From contig JAKAWT010000001.1 in the NCBI GenBank assembly GCA_021816845.1, forward strand, positions 248,001 through 312,000: 64,000 bases of DNA, written 5' to 3'. Each line of letters starts with the position of its first letter. The first letter of the stretch is position 1. This document shows positions 1 through 9,600 of this stretch, piece after piece. The position numbers were made by a program, and so were the translations under genes. The stretch is from a bacterium. Lineage in GTDB: Bacteria; Patescibacteria; Dojkabacteria; JAKAPS01; JAJZLI01. The notes beneath the pieces are model-generated. The model saw only the letters and a program-made list of their open reading frames with translations, made no database searches and had not been told where the DNA came from.

Positions 1-177
1 AAATTTTCCATCCTCATTTATCTGAGCTTTTATTTCATCATCTTCACTATATTCATAATCTCTTTTATATGCTGCTACTATAGCTTCCTCAACAGCCATA
101 AGAACCTCAGAGGAATCAATTCCTCGCTCTGAAGCTATCTGATGAACAGCAAGTAAAAAATCTGATTGAGTAGCCAT
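1..177 (-). CDS. nusA: Transcription termination/antitermination factor NusA, N-terminal part (cut by window edge)
   Basis: The first 59 residues are readable on the minus strand from an ATG at 175-177, running off the window start. The sequence MATQSDFLLAVHQIASERGI followed by SSEVLMAVEEAIVAAYKRDY matches the usual start of NusA: an N-terminal RNA-polymerase-binding helix with the pattern of a helix, a short acidic loop and EEAI-AAYK. NusA binds the RNA polymerase flap and modulates pausing, termination and antitermination. The S1 and KH domains would lie outside the window. A good promoter sits about 45 bases upstream and is divergent from the VIT-family gene. The identification rests on the N-terminal domain only, but the match is characteristic. 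Confidence 0.82.
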   Translation of the reverse strand, partial: MATQSDFLLAVHQIASERGIDSSEVLMAVEEAIVAAYKRDYEYSEDDEIKAQINEDGKF

Positions 178-223
178 ATGTAAATTTAATTAAAATAATT
201 ATCAACAATAAAGTACATTGGTA

Positions 224-252
224 AGTATATCATATTAAAAGCTTAATTAGAA
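224..252 (-). promoter_or_regulatory. Promoter for nusA
   Basis: On the minus strand, TTCTAA (247-252) is followed by a 17-base spacer and TATACT (224-229), preceded by TG at the extended -10 position. It would start transcription about 40 bases before the nusA ATG. This is sequence inference only. Confidence 0.5.
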
Positions 253-345
253 CGTATAGAATACTTAAAGGGTCTTAAAAATATACCCATAGGAAATGGT
301 TTATTTTAACACGGTTCATAAGGATATGCCCTTAATGTTTTTTTC

Positions 346-354
346 TGGTATAAT
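346..354 (+). promoter_or_regulatory. Extended -10 promoter for the VIT-family gene
   Basis: TGGTATAAT is a perfect extended -10 element (TGn followed by TATAAT). It ends 10 bases before the ATG at 365. No convincing -35 hexamer is seen. Its position argues that the gene starts at 365 and not at the in-frame ATG at 296, which would lie upstream of the promoter. Confidence 0.5.
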
Positions 355-364
355 TTTAAAATAC

Positions 365-1006
365 ATGAAAAATCATTTTCTAGATCAGGCAAAACAGATA
401 ATTTTTGGTATGCAGGATGGATTAGTATCAACTATAGTTCTGTCAACAACTGTAGCAGGTATAACACACAACAACTATTATATAATAATAGCAGCAGTAG
501 CCGAAGGTCTTGGAGGCGGTATTTCCATGGCAACAGGAGTGTATCTAGGCTCTAAATCTCAAAAGGAAATATTGGAAGCTAAAATTAAGGGAGATGAAGA
601 TATGAGAGATGAAGCCATAAACAAATTAGAGAATGATGGAATAGATAAGAACGACGCAGGAGAAATTATTAAACTACTTTATAAATATCCTGTATCAAAA
701 GCTAAACTTATTCCTAATATAGTACTAGGTCAAGATATAGATTCTACACTAAATCCATATATGGAATCATTCTTCATGGGAGGATCTTTTATACTAGGTT
801 CAATTGTACCAATAATTGCATATTTCTTTCTAAAAGGTATTGATGCTGTTATACTATCTGTAATATTAACTGCCTTAACTTTATTTTTTGTTGGTGTAAT
901 GAAAGGTAATTTTGCAAATCTTTCAAAGGTAAAAAGTGGGTTAGAAATAATGATAATAGGCATGTTAGCAGGCTTACTTGGATATATACTTGGTATAGTA
1001 TTATGA
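365..1006 (+). CDS. VIT1/CCC1-family membrane transporter (probable iron/manganese)
   Basis: A 213-residue integral membrane protein. Residues 14-23 read FGMQDGLVST, the family signature FGxxDGLVST at the start of TM1. About five hydrophobic segments follow (roughly 20-40, 40-60, 128-150, 155-175 and 190-212), with a charged Glu/Asp/Lys-rich cytoplasmic stretch at 65-105, where the metal-binding domain of VIT proteins lies. The family moves Fe2+ or Mn2+ out of the cytosol; the substrate here is inferred. An in-frame ATG at 296 would add 23 residues, but an extended -10 box at 346-354 and the family's usual N-terminus favour 365. The stop overlaps the start of the Lon-like gene (ATGA), so the two are translationally coupled. 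Confidence 0.75.
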   Translation: MKNHFLDQAKQIIFGMQDGLVSTIVLSTTVAGITHNNYYIIIAAVAEGLGGGISMATGVYLGSKSQKEILEAKIKGDEDMRDEAINKLENDGIDKNDAGEIIKLLYKYPVSKAKLIPNIVLGQDIDSTLNPYMESFFMGGSFILGSIVPIIAYFFLKGIDAVILSVILTALTLFFVGVMKGNFANLSKVKSGLEIMIIGMLAGLLGYILGIVL

Positions 1007-2031
1007 ACGAAGAATTATCAAAATTAAAGAATAAAGTAGATATAACAGAAATGCCAGTTGACCTAAAGGAGAAAGTCGATGGTATGATTGAAAGGCTTGA
1101 AAGAATGGCCCAACATGGAAATTACTCCTCAGAATATGAAATTGTTTCAAAATATATAAATGTAATAACAGAATACCCTTGGAATAAACAAACAACAGAC
1201 AATCTTGATATTAAAAATGCAAAAGAAGTTCTGGATAAAGAACATTATGGAATTGATGATGTAAAAGAGAGAATTCTGGAATATATTGCTGCCATGAATA
1301 TGAACAATACTCAACAAGCACCAATTTTATGTTTTGTTGGATTACAGGGTATAGGTAAAACAACTATGGGGAAATCTATAGCTGATGCCTTAGGAAGAAA
1401 ATTTATACGAATATCTCTTGGAGGTATGGGATCATCTTTAGAGATAAGAGGACAATCTAAAGCTACACCTGACGCTGAGGAAGGATATATAATAAAAGCA
1501 TTAATAAGATTACAAACCAATAATCCCGTCATACTCCTTGATGAAATTGATAAAATATCAGATGAGAAAAGTGTACGCTCATCAATAATGGCAACATTAT
1601 TAGAGCTTTTAGATCCAGAACAAAATTCTACATTTTTTGATCATTACATGGATTATCCCGTTAATCTGTCAAAAGTTATGTTTATTTTAACTGCAAACAA
1701 TCTAGGAAGTATTTCTTCTGCATTGCTTGATAGATTAGAAATTATCCGTTTTCCATCCTACACTGATGAAGAAAAGTTAATTATTGCAAAAGAATATATT
1801 ATGCCTAAAGTATACAAAACGATAGGTGTAACAAAAGATCAACTTGAAATAGAAGATGAGGTATGGGCTAATATAATAAGACCACTAGGATATGAAGCTG
1901 GTATAAGAGAACTCGAGAGAACTCTTATGGGTATAGCAAGGAAAGCTGCAAAACAAATACTTATGGATAACAAAACCAAAGTTACGATTACAAATGATAA
2001 CGTAAAAACATATTTACCATTAGGGTATTAG
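1003..2031 (+). CDS. Lon-type AAA+ ATPase lacking N-terminal and protease domains
   Basis: A 342-residue protein that aligns by eye with the AAA+ module of Lon. It has the YPW start of the linker (residues about 52-54), Walker A GLQGIGKTT (about 113-121), Walker B VILLDEID (about 175-182), the Lon-typical ELLDPEQN and DHYMDYPVNLSKVMFI segments, sensor-1 TANN and LLDRLEIIRF. It ends soon after the alpha subdomain (GYEAGIRELERTLMGIARK), where Lon would continue into its Ser-Lys protease domain; that domain and the large N-domain are absent. The pore-loop region also differs: where Lon has a Tyr-Ile-Gly loop, this protein reads KATPDAEEG. It overlaps the VIT gene by four bases. It is likely an ATP-dependent remodelling or regulatory protein and not a protease. 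Confidence 0.72.
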   Translation: MNEELSKLKNKVDITEMPVDLKEKVDGMIERLERMAQHGNYSSEYEIVSKYINVITEYPWNKQTTDNLDIKNAKEVLDKEHYGIDDVKERILEYIAAMNMNNTQQAPILCFVGLQGIGKTTMGKSIADALGRKFIRISLGGMGSSLEIRGQSKATPDAEEGYIIKALIRLQTNNPVILLDEIDKISDEKSVRSSIMATLLELLDPEQNSTFFDHYMDYPVNLSKVMFILTANNLGSISSALLDRLEIIRFPSYTDEEKLIIAKEYIMPKVYKTIGVTKDQLEIEDEVWANIIRPLGYEAGIRELERTLMGIARKAAKQILMDNKTKVTITNDNVKTYLPLGY

Positions 2032-2048
2032 TATCTAGATACTAGAGT

Positions 2049-2603
2049 ATGGACCTTATAAGACAAGAAATACTTAATTGTACAAAATGTGAACTTTGCA
2101 AGGGAAGAATACATGCAGTTCCAGGGGAGGGAGCAATAAATGCTCGAATTATGTTTGTTGGAGAAGCTCCAGGTCAAAACGAGGACCAACAAGGGATTCC
2201 TTTTTGTGGAGCATCTGGAAAATTACTTGATTTGATGCTTGAGAGTATATCACTAAAAAGAGAAGATGTTTTTATAACAAATATAGTAAAATGTAGACCC
2301 AAAGGTAACAGAGATCCAGAGAAGATTGAAATAGATACGTGCTCAAAATATTTAAAAAGGCAGATACTCCTTGTAAACCCCAAGGTCATATGCACATTAG
2401 GAAGATTTTCAATGAATTTGTTCTTCCCGGACTTTAGTATATCAAAAGTTCATGGGCAAATTTTTAAACTTTCAAAATTCAAGATTATTCCACTCTATCA
2501 TCCTGCAGTAGGATTATATAAAGATAGCATGAAAGAAACACTATTTTCTGATTTTAAAATATTAAAACAATTTACCACAATCAAGCCTAAAGAATTCTCC
2601 TAA
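2049..2603 (+). CDS. Family 4 uracil-DNA glycosylase (Fe-S)
   Basis: A 184-residue enzyme that removes uracil from DNA in base-excision repair. Visible signatures are the Fe-S ligands Cys11 and Cys14 near the N-terminus with Cys82 and Cys98 further on (CRPKGNRDPEK...TC), motif A GEAPGQNED at 38-46, PFCGASGKLLD at about 51-61, TNIVKCRP at about 77-84, and the C-terminal HPA motif (LYHPAVGLY). Length and order match bacterial and archaeal family 4 UDGs. It follows the Lon-like gene by 17 bases and probably shares its transcript. Its 3' end overlaps the convergent surface-protein gene by 17 bases. Confidence 0.9.
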   Translation: MDLIRQEILNCTKCELCKGRIHAVPGEGAINARIMFVGEAPGQNEDQQGIPFCGASGKLLDLMLESISLKREDVFITNIVKCRPKGNRDPEKIEIDTCSKYLKRQILLVNPKVICTLGRFSMNLFFPDFSISKVHGQIFKLSKFKIIPLYHPAVGLYKDSMKETLFSDFKILKQFTTIKPKEFS

Positions 2604-3480
2604 GGATAATTACAATCAATATCAAAAGAGAAAATGATATTACAAAAGTAGGGAGTGTGTTAGTTTGAGACTTAGCCTTTTTTGAAATAGTCGTAGGAAT
2701 AACTTTACCATTGCAGTAATTAAAACTACAATAATTCAAGGTGGAATTTTGAACTACATGTACAGTATGAATACTTGGAGTTTTAGTAACTGGGGGAGGA
2801 GAAATATTTGTAGGTTGTTGATTATTAGGATTTACAGATGTTGTATTTGTAATATTTATGGTTATAGGATTTGAATAATTTGATATAACTCCACCACTGG
2901 TTATATCTAGAGCCGTAACTTCGTATTGACCTAGAGGAATATTTGATGCATTTTCAACATATTCAAAACTACCTACAGAATTTACTAAAGTTGAATATTC
3001 ATAATTAGAATTTAGGAAGATTTCTATTTTACTTAGAGGATATGCCATACCATATAAAGAAAGGTTATTGTTTGTGCTTTGAGCAGTCATGGTTGGAGAT
3101 AGGTTTATGTTATATACATTGTTTATTCTATCTGACATTACATTATCAGAAATTGAGACAATATTTGAATTTAACCCATTTATATCCTGAGAATAGATTT
3201 GATAATTAGAGATTCCAGAGCTTATCCCAACAAGTGTAACATTAAAATCACCAGAACTTTGGGAAATCCCAGTCCCTACTACTGAATTATTTTCTTCAAT
3301 ATATACTAAAGCTCCAGGTGAGGTATATCCTTGAAATACCAAAGTAGTGGGAGATATAGTAACAGATACAGAGATGTTGAAAGTCTCTGACGCTGCAAAA
3401 ACAGGACTAATAACCTTTAAGGAGTATACAATGATACTTAATATAGTTAATACTAGAGCAATTCTATATATTTTACACAT
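2587..3480 (-). CDS. Secreted, membrane-anchored Ig-like surface protein
   Basis: A 297-residue protein with an N-terminal signal sequence (hydrophobic residues about 7-30, AASE cleavage region). The extracytoplasmic part is rich in Ser, Thr and Asn and contains two beta-sandwich-like segments of the carboxypeptidase-regulatory or Ig type, recognisable by GALVYIEENNSVVGTG and LGQYEVTALD. A Thr/Pro-rich linker follows, then a short segment with two Cys, and a C-terminal membrane helix ending in RRIL. The C-terminus LPTF-hydrophobic-RR has the general layout of a sortase signal, but there is no clear LPXTG. It is the last gene of the five-gene surface operon, one base after the preceding stop. 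The function is unknown; a structural or adhesion role is inferred. Confidence 0.6.
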   Translation of the reverse strand: MCKIYRIALVLTILSIIVYSLKVISPVFAASETFNISVSVTISPTTLVFQGYTSPGALVYIEENNSVVGTGISQSSGDFNVTLVGISSGISNYQIYSQDINGLNSNIVSISDNVMSDRINNVYNINLSPTMTAQSTNNNLSLYGMAYPLSKIEIFLNSNYEYSTLVNSVGSFEYVENASNIPLGQYEVTALDITSGGVISNYSNPITINITNTTSVNPNNQQPTNISPPPVTKTPSIHTVHVVQNSTLNYCSFNYCNGKVIPTTISKKAKSQTNTLPTFVISFSLLILIVIILRRIL

Positions 3481-3481
3481 T

Positions 3482-4573
3482 TTAACTCCTGAGACCAGTA
3501 CCGGAACCTATTCTGAAACCTGTACCGCTGGTATGAGTACCACTGGTACGAGTACCTTTGGTGCCTGTACTTCTAGTACCTGTGTCATTAGAGAATAATG
3601 CCTTTAGTGCTCTTAATATATTCCTCCTAAATAATATTAAAAGAATTATTATTGCTATAATGAGGAGTATTTCATATATCGGTATTACCCAAAAACTTGT
3701 TTTACCTACTAAAGTCCCACTTTTACCTTCACTGTTATAATTAACAAATAGGGACGCAGTATATAATCCAATATAGCCTTTTGTATTTATTTGCTCCTGG
3801 GATAAACGCACTGCACTAGGGATAACATCCAAACTTTGGATAGATATAGTTTTTACAGTATTACCAAACATATTTGAGATTACAATCTTTCCGGTAGGCC
3901 TTAATGTTACATTTCCAGTATTTTGAATTTTCTGAATAAAATTGACTATTCCTCCTTGAGTAAACACAGGATTAGTGTAAAAATTAGTCAATGTTGCATC
4001 AACCGTGACGTTTCCTGATATAGTAAGTAATATTAAGGATCCTATCTCTGTGCCAACCCCACTCCCAGATCTTGAGTTTTGACTTGCTGAGACGGATGCT
4101 ACTACAGATGCAAACCTACTCCCTGGCTGAGCATCTAAAGGTACATTTATAGTGAATCTTACATATTGATATGAATCAGGAGCAATACTAAGATTTGATG
4201 GACTTACAGTAATCCAAGATGCCAGAGAATACTGGTTCGATAATGCAGGAGATTGTAATTGCACCTGTCCTCTATCCCCAACAGGAGTATAGTTATCTAC
4301 TAAAATAGCAGTATTTAGAGGATAAGGAGAAGTATTGTATACCTTAATAACATTTGATATCGTACTTCCAGGATTTGCTGTTAAGTTAGAAAATACAGGG
4401 GGGGATATTATGATGCCTAGAGTTTGCTTTGCAGAAGTCTGCCCTGAAGTTTGAGCATGTGAACTTTCAGGTACAACTACATAAAAAAATAAAGTTGAAA
4501 ACAAAATAACGGCAAATAACGACCTAAATACAAGTTTTTCCAAACGAAGTTTCCTGAAACAAAGTTTCTTCAT
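3482..4573 (-). CDS. DUF916/WxL-interacting-like membrane-anchored surface protein
   Basis: A 363-residue protein with a signal peptide (about residues 18-41, ending SSHAQ), two extracytoplasmic beta-sandwich domains (about 48-165 and 190-290), a membrane helix at about 297-318 and a basic cytoplasmic tail. Features typical of the DUF916 layout are a Pro-rich first strand, a repeated N-x-S/T-rich middle, the segment VPLDAQPGSRFASVVASV and the following GSLILLTISGNV. The same pattern, ending in an IPIY-plus-helix anchor, recurs in the gene at 5672-6661, so the two are paralogues. The last about 33 residues are a low-complexity Thr/Gly/Arg/Ser tail encoded by 15-bp palindromic units. In Gram-positive bacteria DUF916 proteins bind partner WxL surface proteins; that role is inferred here. 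Confidence 0.6.
   Translation of the reverse strand: MKKLCFRKLRLEKLVFRSLFAVILFSTLFFYVVVPESSHAQTSGQTSAKQTLGIIISPPVFSNLTANPGSTISNVIKVYNTSPYPLNTAILVDNYTPVGDRGQVQLQSPALSNQYSLASWITVSPSNLSIAPDSYQYVRFTINVPLDAQPGSRFASVVASVSASQNSRSGSGVGTEIGSLILLTISGNVTVDATLTNFYTNPVFTQGGIVNFIQKIQNTGNVTLRPTGKIVISNMFGNTVKTISIQSLDVIPSAVRLSQEQINTKGYIGLYTASLFVNYNSEGKSGTLVGKTSFWVIPIYEILLIIAIIILLILFRRNILRALKALFSNDTGTRSTGTKGTRTSGTHTSGTGFRIGSGTGLRS
3515..3571. repeat. 15-bp palindromic tandem units (GGTAC type)
   Basis: Units begin at 3515, 3530, 3545 and 3560, an exact 15-base period. The best unit, GGTACGAGTACC (3545-3556), is GGTAC-GA-GTACC, a perfect 5-bp inverted repeat. The array encodes the Thr/Gly/Arg tail of the DUF916-like protein on the minus strand. 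Confidence 0.75.
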
Positions 4574-4644
4574 CTAATAAATATACTATAACTACTTTGA
4601 TAGTATCAGAATTATACTACTAATACAATAATCCAAACCTTTAA

Positions 4645-5706
4645 TTAGTAAGTTGGTGTAACTACATAATCAAGATTATTTGTATATGTACCAGCTGGTT
4701 GAGCTGCAGTAACTCCAAGCTGAAAATTCACATATTCACTATCACCTGATGATGATGTTGCAGATGACTTAGTAGCTAGGGTAACTGGTGTAGCAGGATT
4801 CACTGGTATTGGTTCATATATAGCATTTGAGGTGAATAATGCAGAGTTATAATCTCCTGATGTAACATTAACTCCAAAACCAGTAGTTGTATTTGTAGTC
4901 CAAGTTCCAGCAGTAACATTAGGTATTGTACTTGAACTTGAATCAGTCAATAATTGGTTCTCTTGCAAAGTTACTGTATAACCGTAAGCTGCATTAGTTG
5001 TTGTTGATATTTGTTGAGCTGCAACATTAGTAGTTGCAACATTAAAATGTCCAAAAGGTAATGTGGTCGATGTTGTGGTTACAGTAGTTGCATTTTCTGC
5101 TCCAGTTGTAGAAGTCGCAGTACCTGAAGCTATTCCAGTTACAGTAAATGATAATGAAGGATCCATTGTACCTGTAACGACAACTTGTGTCACAGTAGTT
5201 GTTGCCATAACACCATAATCAGTAACAGAAGGTGTGGAACTGTTTGAAGTCACTTGGACATAAAACGTTCCAGCACTAGGGTTAGTAACAGAAGCAACAG
5301 TAACACTAACAGTTGCTGATGGTGCCGTTGCAGCAGATAATGTAACAGTTAAAACTCCGGTGGATGAGTTATATGCTCCAGTTGCAGTTGCACTACCAAA
5401 CCCAGATAACGTTATAGTTGGGGTAGCTGACATTGAAAGACCCGATGGTACAGTTGTACCAGTTGCAGTTGTTGCATATTGGATATCTATAGTAGCGACT
5501 GCAGTTGTCGTATTACTTGGATTCCATTGAATAGTTTCATTAGCTACAGTTCCAGGATTTGAGTTAGAAAGAGTAATAGATGCATGAGACACTGTGACTG
5601 TTCCAGAAGCAGCAACACTCTGAAGGAACAAAACACTACTCATTGATAATATTATAAAAAATGATACTAAACTAGCTAGAGGTCTTCTTATATCTTTTAA
5701 TCTCAT
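4645..5706 (-). CDS. Small secreted surface protein sharing a C-terminal domain with the giant kelch protein
   Basis: A 353-residue protein, extremely rich in Thr, Ser, Val and Ala. A signal peptide is visible (RRPLASLVSFFIILSMSSVLF, cleavage near VAASG). An all-beta N-terminal region (about 35-190) resembles cohesin or Ig-like surface modules. Residues about 215-353 form a domain also present at the end of the 1922-residue protein: both contain a TTNA-x-GYT strand, an IP-x-AG turn, GFG or YGFGY, and finish with Q-x-AGTY-x-N-x-x-Y-x-V. The domain recalls the WxL cell-wall-binding domain in size, position and pairing with DUF916-like genes, but the Trp-x-Leu motifs are not clear. Its start overlaps the upstream gene by 35 bases. 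Confidence 0.6.
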   Translation of the reverse strand: MRLKDIRRPLASLVSFFIILSMSSVLFLQSVAASGTVTVSHASITLSNSNPGTVANETIQWNPSNTTTAVATIDIQYATTATGTTVPSGLSMSATPTITLSGFGSATATGAYNSSTGVLTVTLSAATAPSATVSVTVASVTNPSAGTFYVQVTSNSSTPSVTDYGVMATTTVTQVVVTGTMDPSLSFTVTGIASGTATSTTGAENATTVTTTSTTLPFGHFNVATTNVAAQQISTTTNAAYGYTVTLQENQLLTDSSSSTIPNVTAGTWTTNTTTGFGVNVTSGDYNSALFTSNAIYEPIPVNPATPVTLATKSSATSSSGDSEYVNFQLGVTAAQPAGTYTNNLDYVVTPTY

Positions 5707-6661
5707 GATTTACTTTTTCTAAAATTAAATTAAAACCAACACTTAGTAAGTGTTTATTTTTTACTAATACCAGAATACAGAAACCTATTAAAAATGTCAA
5801 TAATATTATAAGGTATATTGGAATTATATAGATATTCTTTATAATTTTACTACGTTGGTTATATCCATATAAAAGTGTAGATGAGATTGTATAACTACCT
5901 ATATTAAAATTATATGCAATATTTTTATCTAAAATTCTTTTTTCATTTTGCAGAATCAAATGTACTGGGAGATTAAAATTCTTACTCTTACCACTAGATT
6001 TAACAGATAAATATCCATGTTCATTAATATATGTATTACCTAAATTCTGGATTACAGTTTCTGTATTAATTGTAGGAATATTAAACAACGGAAAATAGAA
6101 ATTGGAAAAGTGAAGAGTGTTAGTTTTTATGGATATATTATTTATTCTTGAATTATAGTTTATATTCCCCCCAATTGTGATAAAGAATAATGATCCCAGT
6201 CTTGATATAACCCCTACATTAGAATTTAATTTTTCTGTATTTAACGATTGAAAGAAAACTGTAACATAGTGTCCACCAGGTGTGGCATCTTTGGGAACTT
6301 TTATTTCTATAGGTACATCTATAGTACCTTTTGGAGGAACAGCATAATTTAGATTTGGAAAAGAAAACCAAGATGCAGAAGCTAATCTTGATTTATCGAC
6401 AAAAAAACTAATATTACCATTTAGTCCTACAGTCCCAAAGTTTTGAGCATATACTTTAATGGCTATAGGAGCTCTTGTATTGTTATAAAATGTCACATAT
6501 TTGATAATTTGTGATCCTCTATCTAGAGTAATTATATTTAGAGAAGGATAAATAGTTTCATTCAAATTTGGATGTGTAAATGATGCATAAGAATTTTTAG
6601 CTATCTTAATGTTGGTAACTAGAAAAATCACCAGTAGTGTAATTATTAAAATTTTTCTCAT
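5672..6661 (-). CDS. DUF916/WxL-interacting-like membrane-anchored protein (paralogue)
   Basis: A 329-residue protein with a signal peptide (residues about 1-27), two extracytoplasmic beta-sandwich domains and a C-terminal membrane helix (about 272-297), followed by a Lys-rich cytoplasmic tail. It shares with the gene at 3482-4573 the sequence of features VPKDATPGGHYVTVFF, then RLGSLFFITIGGNI, then IIPIYLIILLTFL. It lies between the two genes encoding the shared C-terminal surface domain, so the operon alternates anchored DUF916-like proteins with secreted surface proteins. By analogy with WxL loci, it may hold the surface proteins at the envelope; that is inference. Confidence 0.6.
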   Translation of the reverse strand: MRKILIITLLVIFLVTNIKIAKNSYASFTHPNLNETIYPSLNIITLDRGSQIIKYVTFYNNTRAPIAIKVYAQNFGTVGLNGNISFFVDKSRLASASWFSFPNLNYAVPPKGTIDVPIEIKVPKDATPGGHYVTVFFQSLNTEKLNSNVGVISRLGSLFFITIGGNINYNSRINNISIKTNTLHFSNFYFPLFNIPTINTETVIQNLGNTYINEHGYLSVKSSGKSKNFNLPVHLILQNEKRILDKNIAYNFNIGSYTISSTLLYGYNQRSKIIKNIYIIPIYLIILLTFLIGFCILVLVKNKHLLSVGFNLILEKVNHEIKRYKKTSS

Positions 6662-6687
6662 AACCTAATCACAGTTTGTATAATAAT

Positions 6688-9600
6688 TTAGAATGATGAT
6701 ACTACAGTATACACAATATTAGTTTGATATGTACCCGGAGATTGTATAGATTGTACTGCAACCTTATAGGTGATAGTGTAGTTAGTTGGGGTGGTAGTAT
6801 AATTTGACCCTGTAATATTTGTTTGGTTCTCAGCTACAACATCTCCAGGCCCTGATTGTGAGAAAGGTGCATATAGTGTCCCGTTAGAAAAAAGGTTGAC
6901 ACCATTTATATCTGTAGCAGAACTGGTATACCCAAATCCATAATCTCCACTAGGCCATGAGGCTGGCGATGCATAAGACCCAGCAGAGAAATTAGGTATT
7001 GTATTTGAAGAATTTTGCAGTGACGTTAATATTGACGTTTCATAAGCAGAAATTGTATACCCGTTATAAGCATTTGTTAAAACTGATAAAGTTGAGGTGT
7101 TAGTCGTAGTATAGGAATTAGTAGCATTCCAATCACCTAAATTAACAGCTGAAGAATTGAGAGAGAAAGACAGTGTAGGAACAACATATTGGCCTGATGA
7201 TGTAACTGTAGTAGTTAAACCAGCATTATTGATGGCCTGCACACTAACATAATATGTTTGACCGGTATGTAGAGGAAGAGATGATAAAGAAACTGTGTTA
7301 TATGGACTAGGGTTATTTAGGACAACTGAAGATGAAGAATACGCATATATATTTGTACCTCCAGGAGTAGTTCCAACTGCGACTTGATAAGGCGTAGAGG
7401 CAAGTCCTGAACAGGTATCAGAAAAACCTGTCCAATTTGCACCCAGTGATGATATTGAGGCAGTAGTATTAGTTTCTGTCCCAGTTACTGACCCATCATA
7501 TACTGTTCCTGCTGTGGGTGCACTATCAGATACGGAAAAATTAGGATTCACAGAATTGAAAACTACAGGTGAAGATAAACCACTTGAGTTCTTCACAAAT
7601 GCCTGCCAATGATATCCAGTACAATTAGTTAACCCTGTGACATCTACAATCCCTGTTACAGCAGTACCAGAATAATTTACAGCAGTACCAGAATAGTTTG
7701 GTGTACCAGTAAATGCCGTACCATTTTGTTGAAGCTCGATTTCTGGGGTAAGAGTATCAGTACTATTTGGTGATGACATAGAGAATTGAAACACAACATT
7801 CGTGGTTATACCACTCGTAGTCCAAGTATCATTAGTAATTTGTGTAGTTCCATTTGATTGAAGTTGTTCCAAAGATGTAGGAGCATTTGGTGCACCAGCT
7901 GTAGGTGGTGGTGTAAAATTATATTCAAAATTTACATTCTCCAAAGATGTATTTCCCACGTTATCATATATAACGACATTTAAATAGTACATACCAGATG
8001 TTGTAAGTGATGGGGAAAGATAACCTTCAGTTGTTTGAGTACTTACAGGGTAATCAGTAGCAGTCTGCCCGAAATATACACCATAATTTGTAATCCCAGA
8101 ACCTTGATCATATCCACCTAAAAATTCAAAATAGGGAGTGGTGTAAGTATATGGGGTAGGATTCCCATATGCAAGTTGAGTTAACCCTGAAGTATCTTCA
8201 ACATTAATATTATCCATATTCATATTGATGCTGTCAGAAGTGGCATCAGTTACAGCACCAAGAGTGAGAGTAGTCATATTAGACACACCAGTATTCTGAC
8301 TTGTCAAAGACACTTGTTGTGAACCATTCAAATATGTATAAATACTCCCAGTAGTACCACTAATTGATAGATCAAATACAATAACATTCCAAGTATTTAA
8401 AGGTAAAATAGTCGTACCTTGAGAAGAAGTAGCTCCAACAGAGTTAGTAGCCTGTAGTACTGGTCCAGAGCTTGTATCTAGCAGGTTTAAAGTTGCAATT
8501 GTACCTGATGCTCCAGATATACTCATAAGTGTAATGCTATCACCAGTTGCTGCAAATGCCACAGCAGAAACATTTATATACATCCTCACTTGAGCAGAAG
8601 AAGTATTAAATGTATCATTAGCAATATAGCTTGTACCTGCTGCAGAGGTTGCCATGTTTACCGAGTATGTTCCTTGTAATACATGACCTTGTATGTTGTT
8701 TTGGATAAGTGGGAGAGATGTTCCTCCATCTGAAGTCCAACCACCTGCAGGAGATGAAGTAGTCAAAATTGTCCCACTCTCAAATCCATTTGAGAATAAA
8801 GCTGTTGGTTGTCCAGACCAAGCAATGACATTTGTACCTCCAGATATAGGGGATGATGTGTCAATACCAAAGTCAGGATTGCCTCCCATTGCAACCCATG
8901 AGCTTACCCCATCTGCATTTTCAACTGTAGCCTGCCAGTGGTACTGAGTATTCGATGGAAGCCCAGAAATAGTGACACTTGCAACAATACTTGTACCTGA
9001 ATATGAATATGCTATACTTTTATACACTCCAACTCCTGATGTTACAAAATTAGTAGTTGAATTTGTGAAGGCAGTACCATTAGGCTGTACTTCTACCAAC
9101 AAATATAAAGTGTCTGGATTATTTGGACTTGATATTGTAGCACCCAAATTTATACTATTATGGTTAAGCCACGACCCAGATGTAATTGATGAAGAAGAGA
9201 CACTTGATGTAGAGACAGCAACACCTGTTGGAGTTAAAATTGTACCATTTGCAGTTATCGAAACTTCAGTTGAAGGAAGAGTTTCCCCAGAAGATGTTAT
9301 ACCAGTAACTTCATAATAGTAGGTAGTCCCATATGGTATATTTCCACCAACTGATGATGTAGATGAGGATGCAATTGTGGGGGCAGTTCCTCCACTTGAA
9401 GGTGGAGAACCTGAAGAGGGAGTATTAAACCCTGAATCTATAAATGTAGTTGTAACAGAGTTATTTATTAGGAAATATGTAGTTTCTCCTCCTGAAGAAC
9501 TCCCTTTATATACTTTATATGAGGTTGCCCCACTCAAGGCATTCCACGTAATTGTGTTTTGATTAGTATTGGTATATGCAACATTTAAAGTTGATGGAAC

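Noticed and set aside
296..364. Upstream ATG at 296 for the VIT-family gene
   Set aside because: An extended -10 box lies between it and the ATG at 365, and family members start near the FGxxDGLVST motif.
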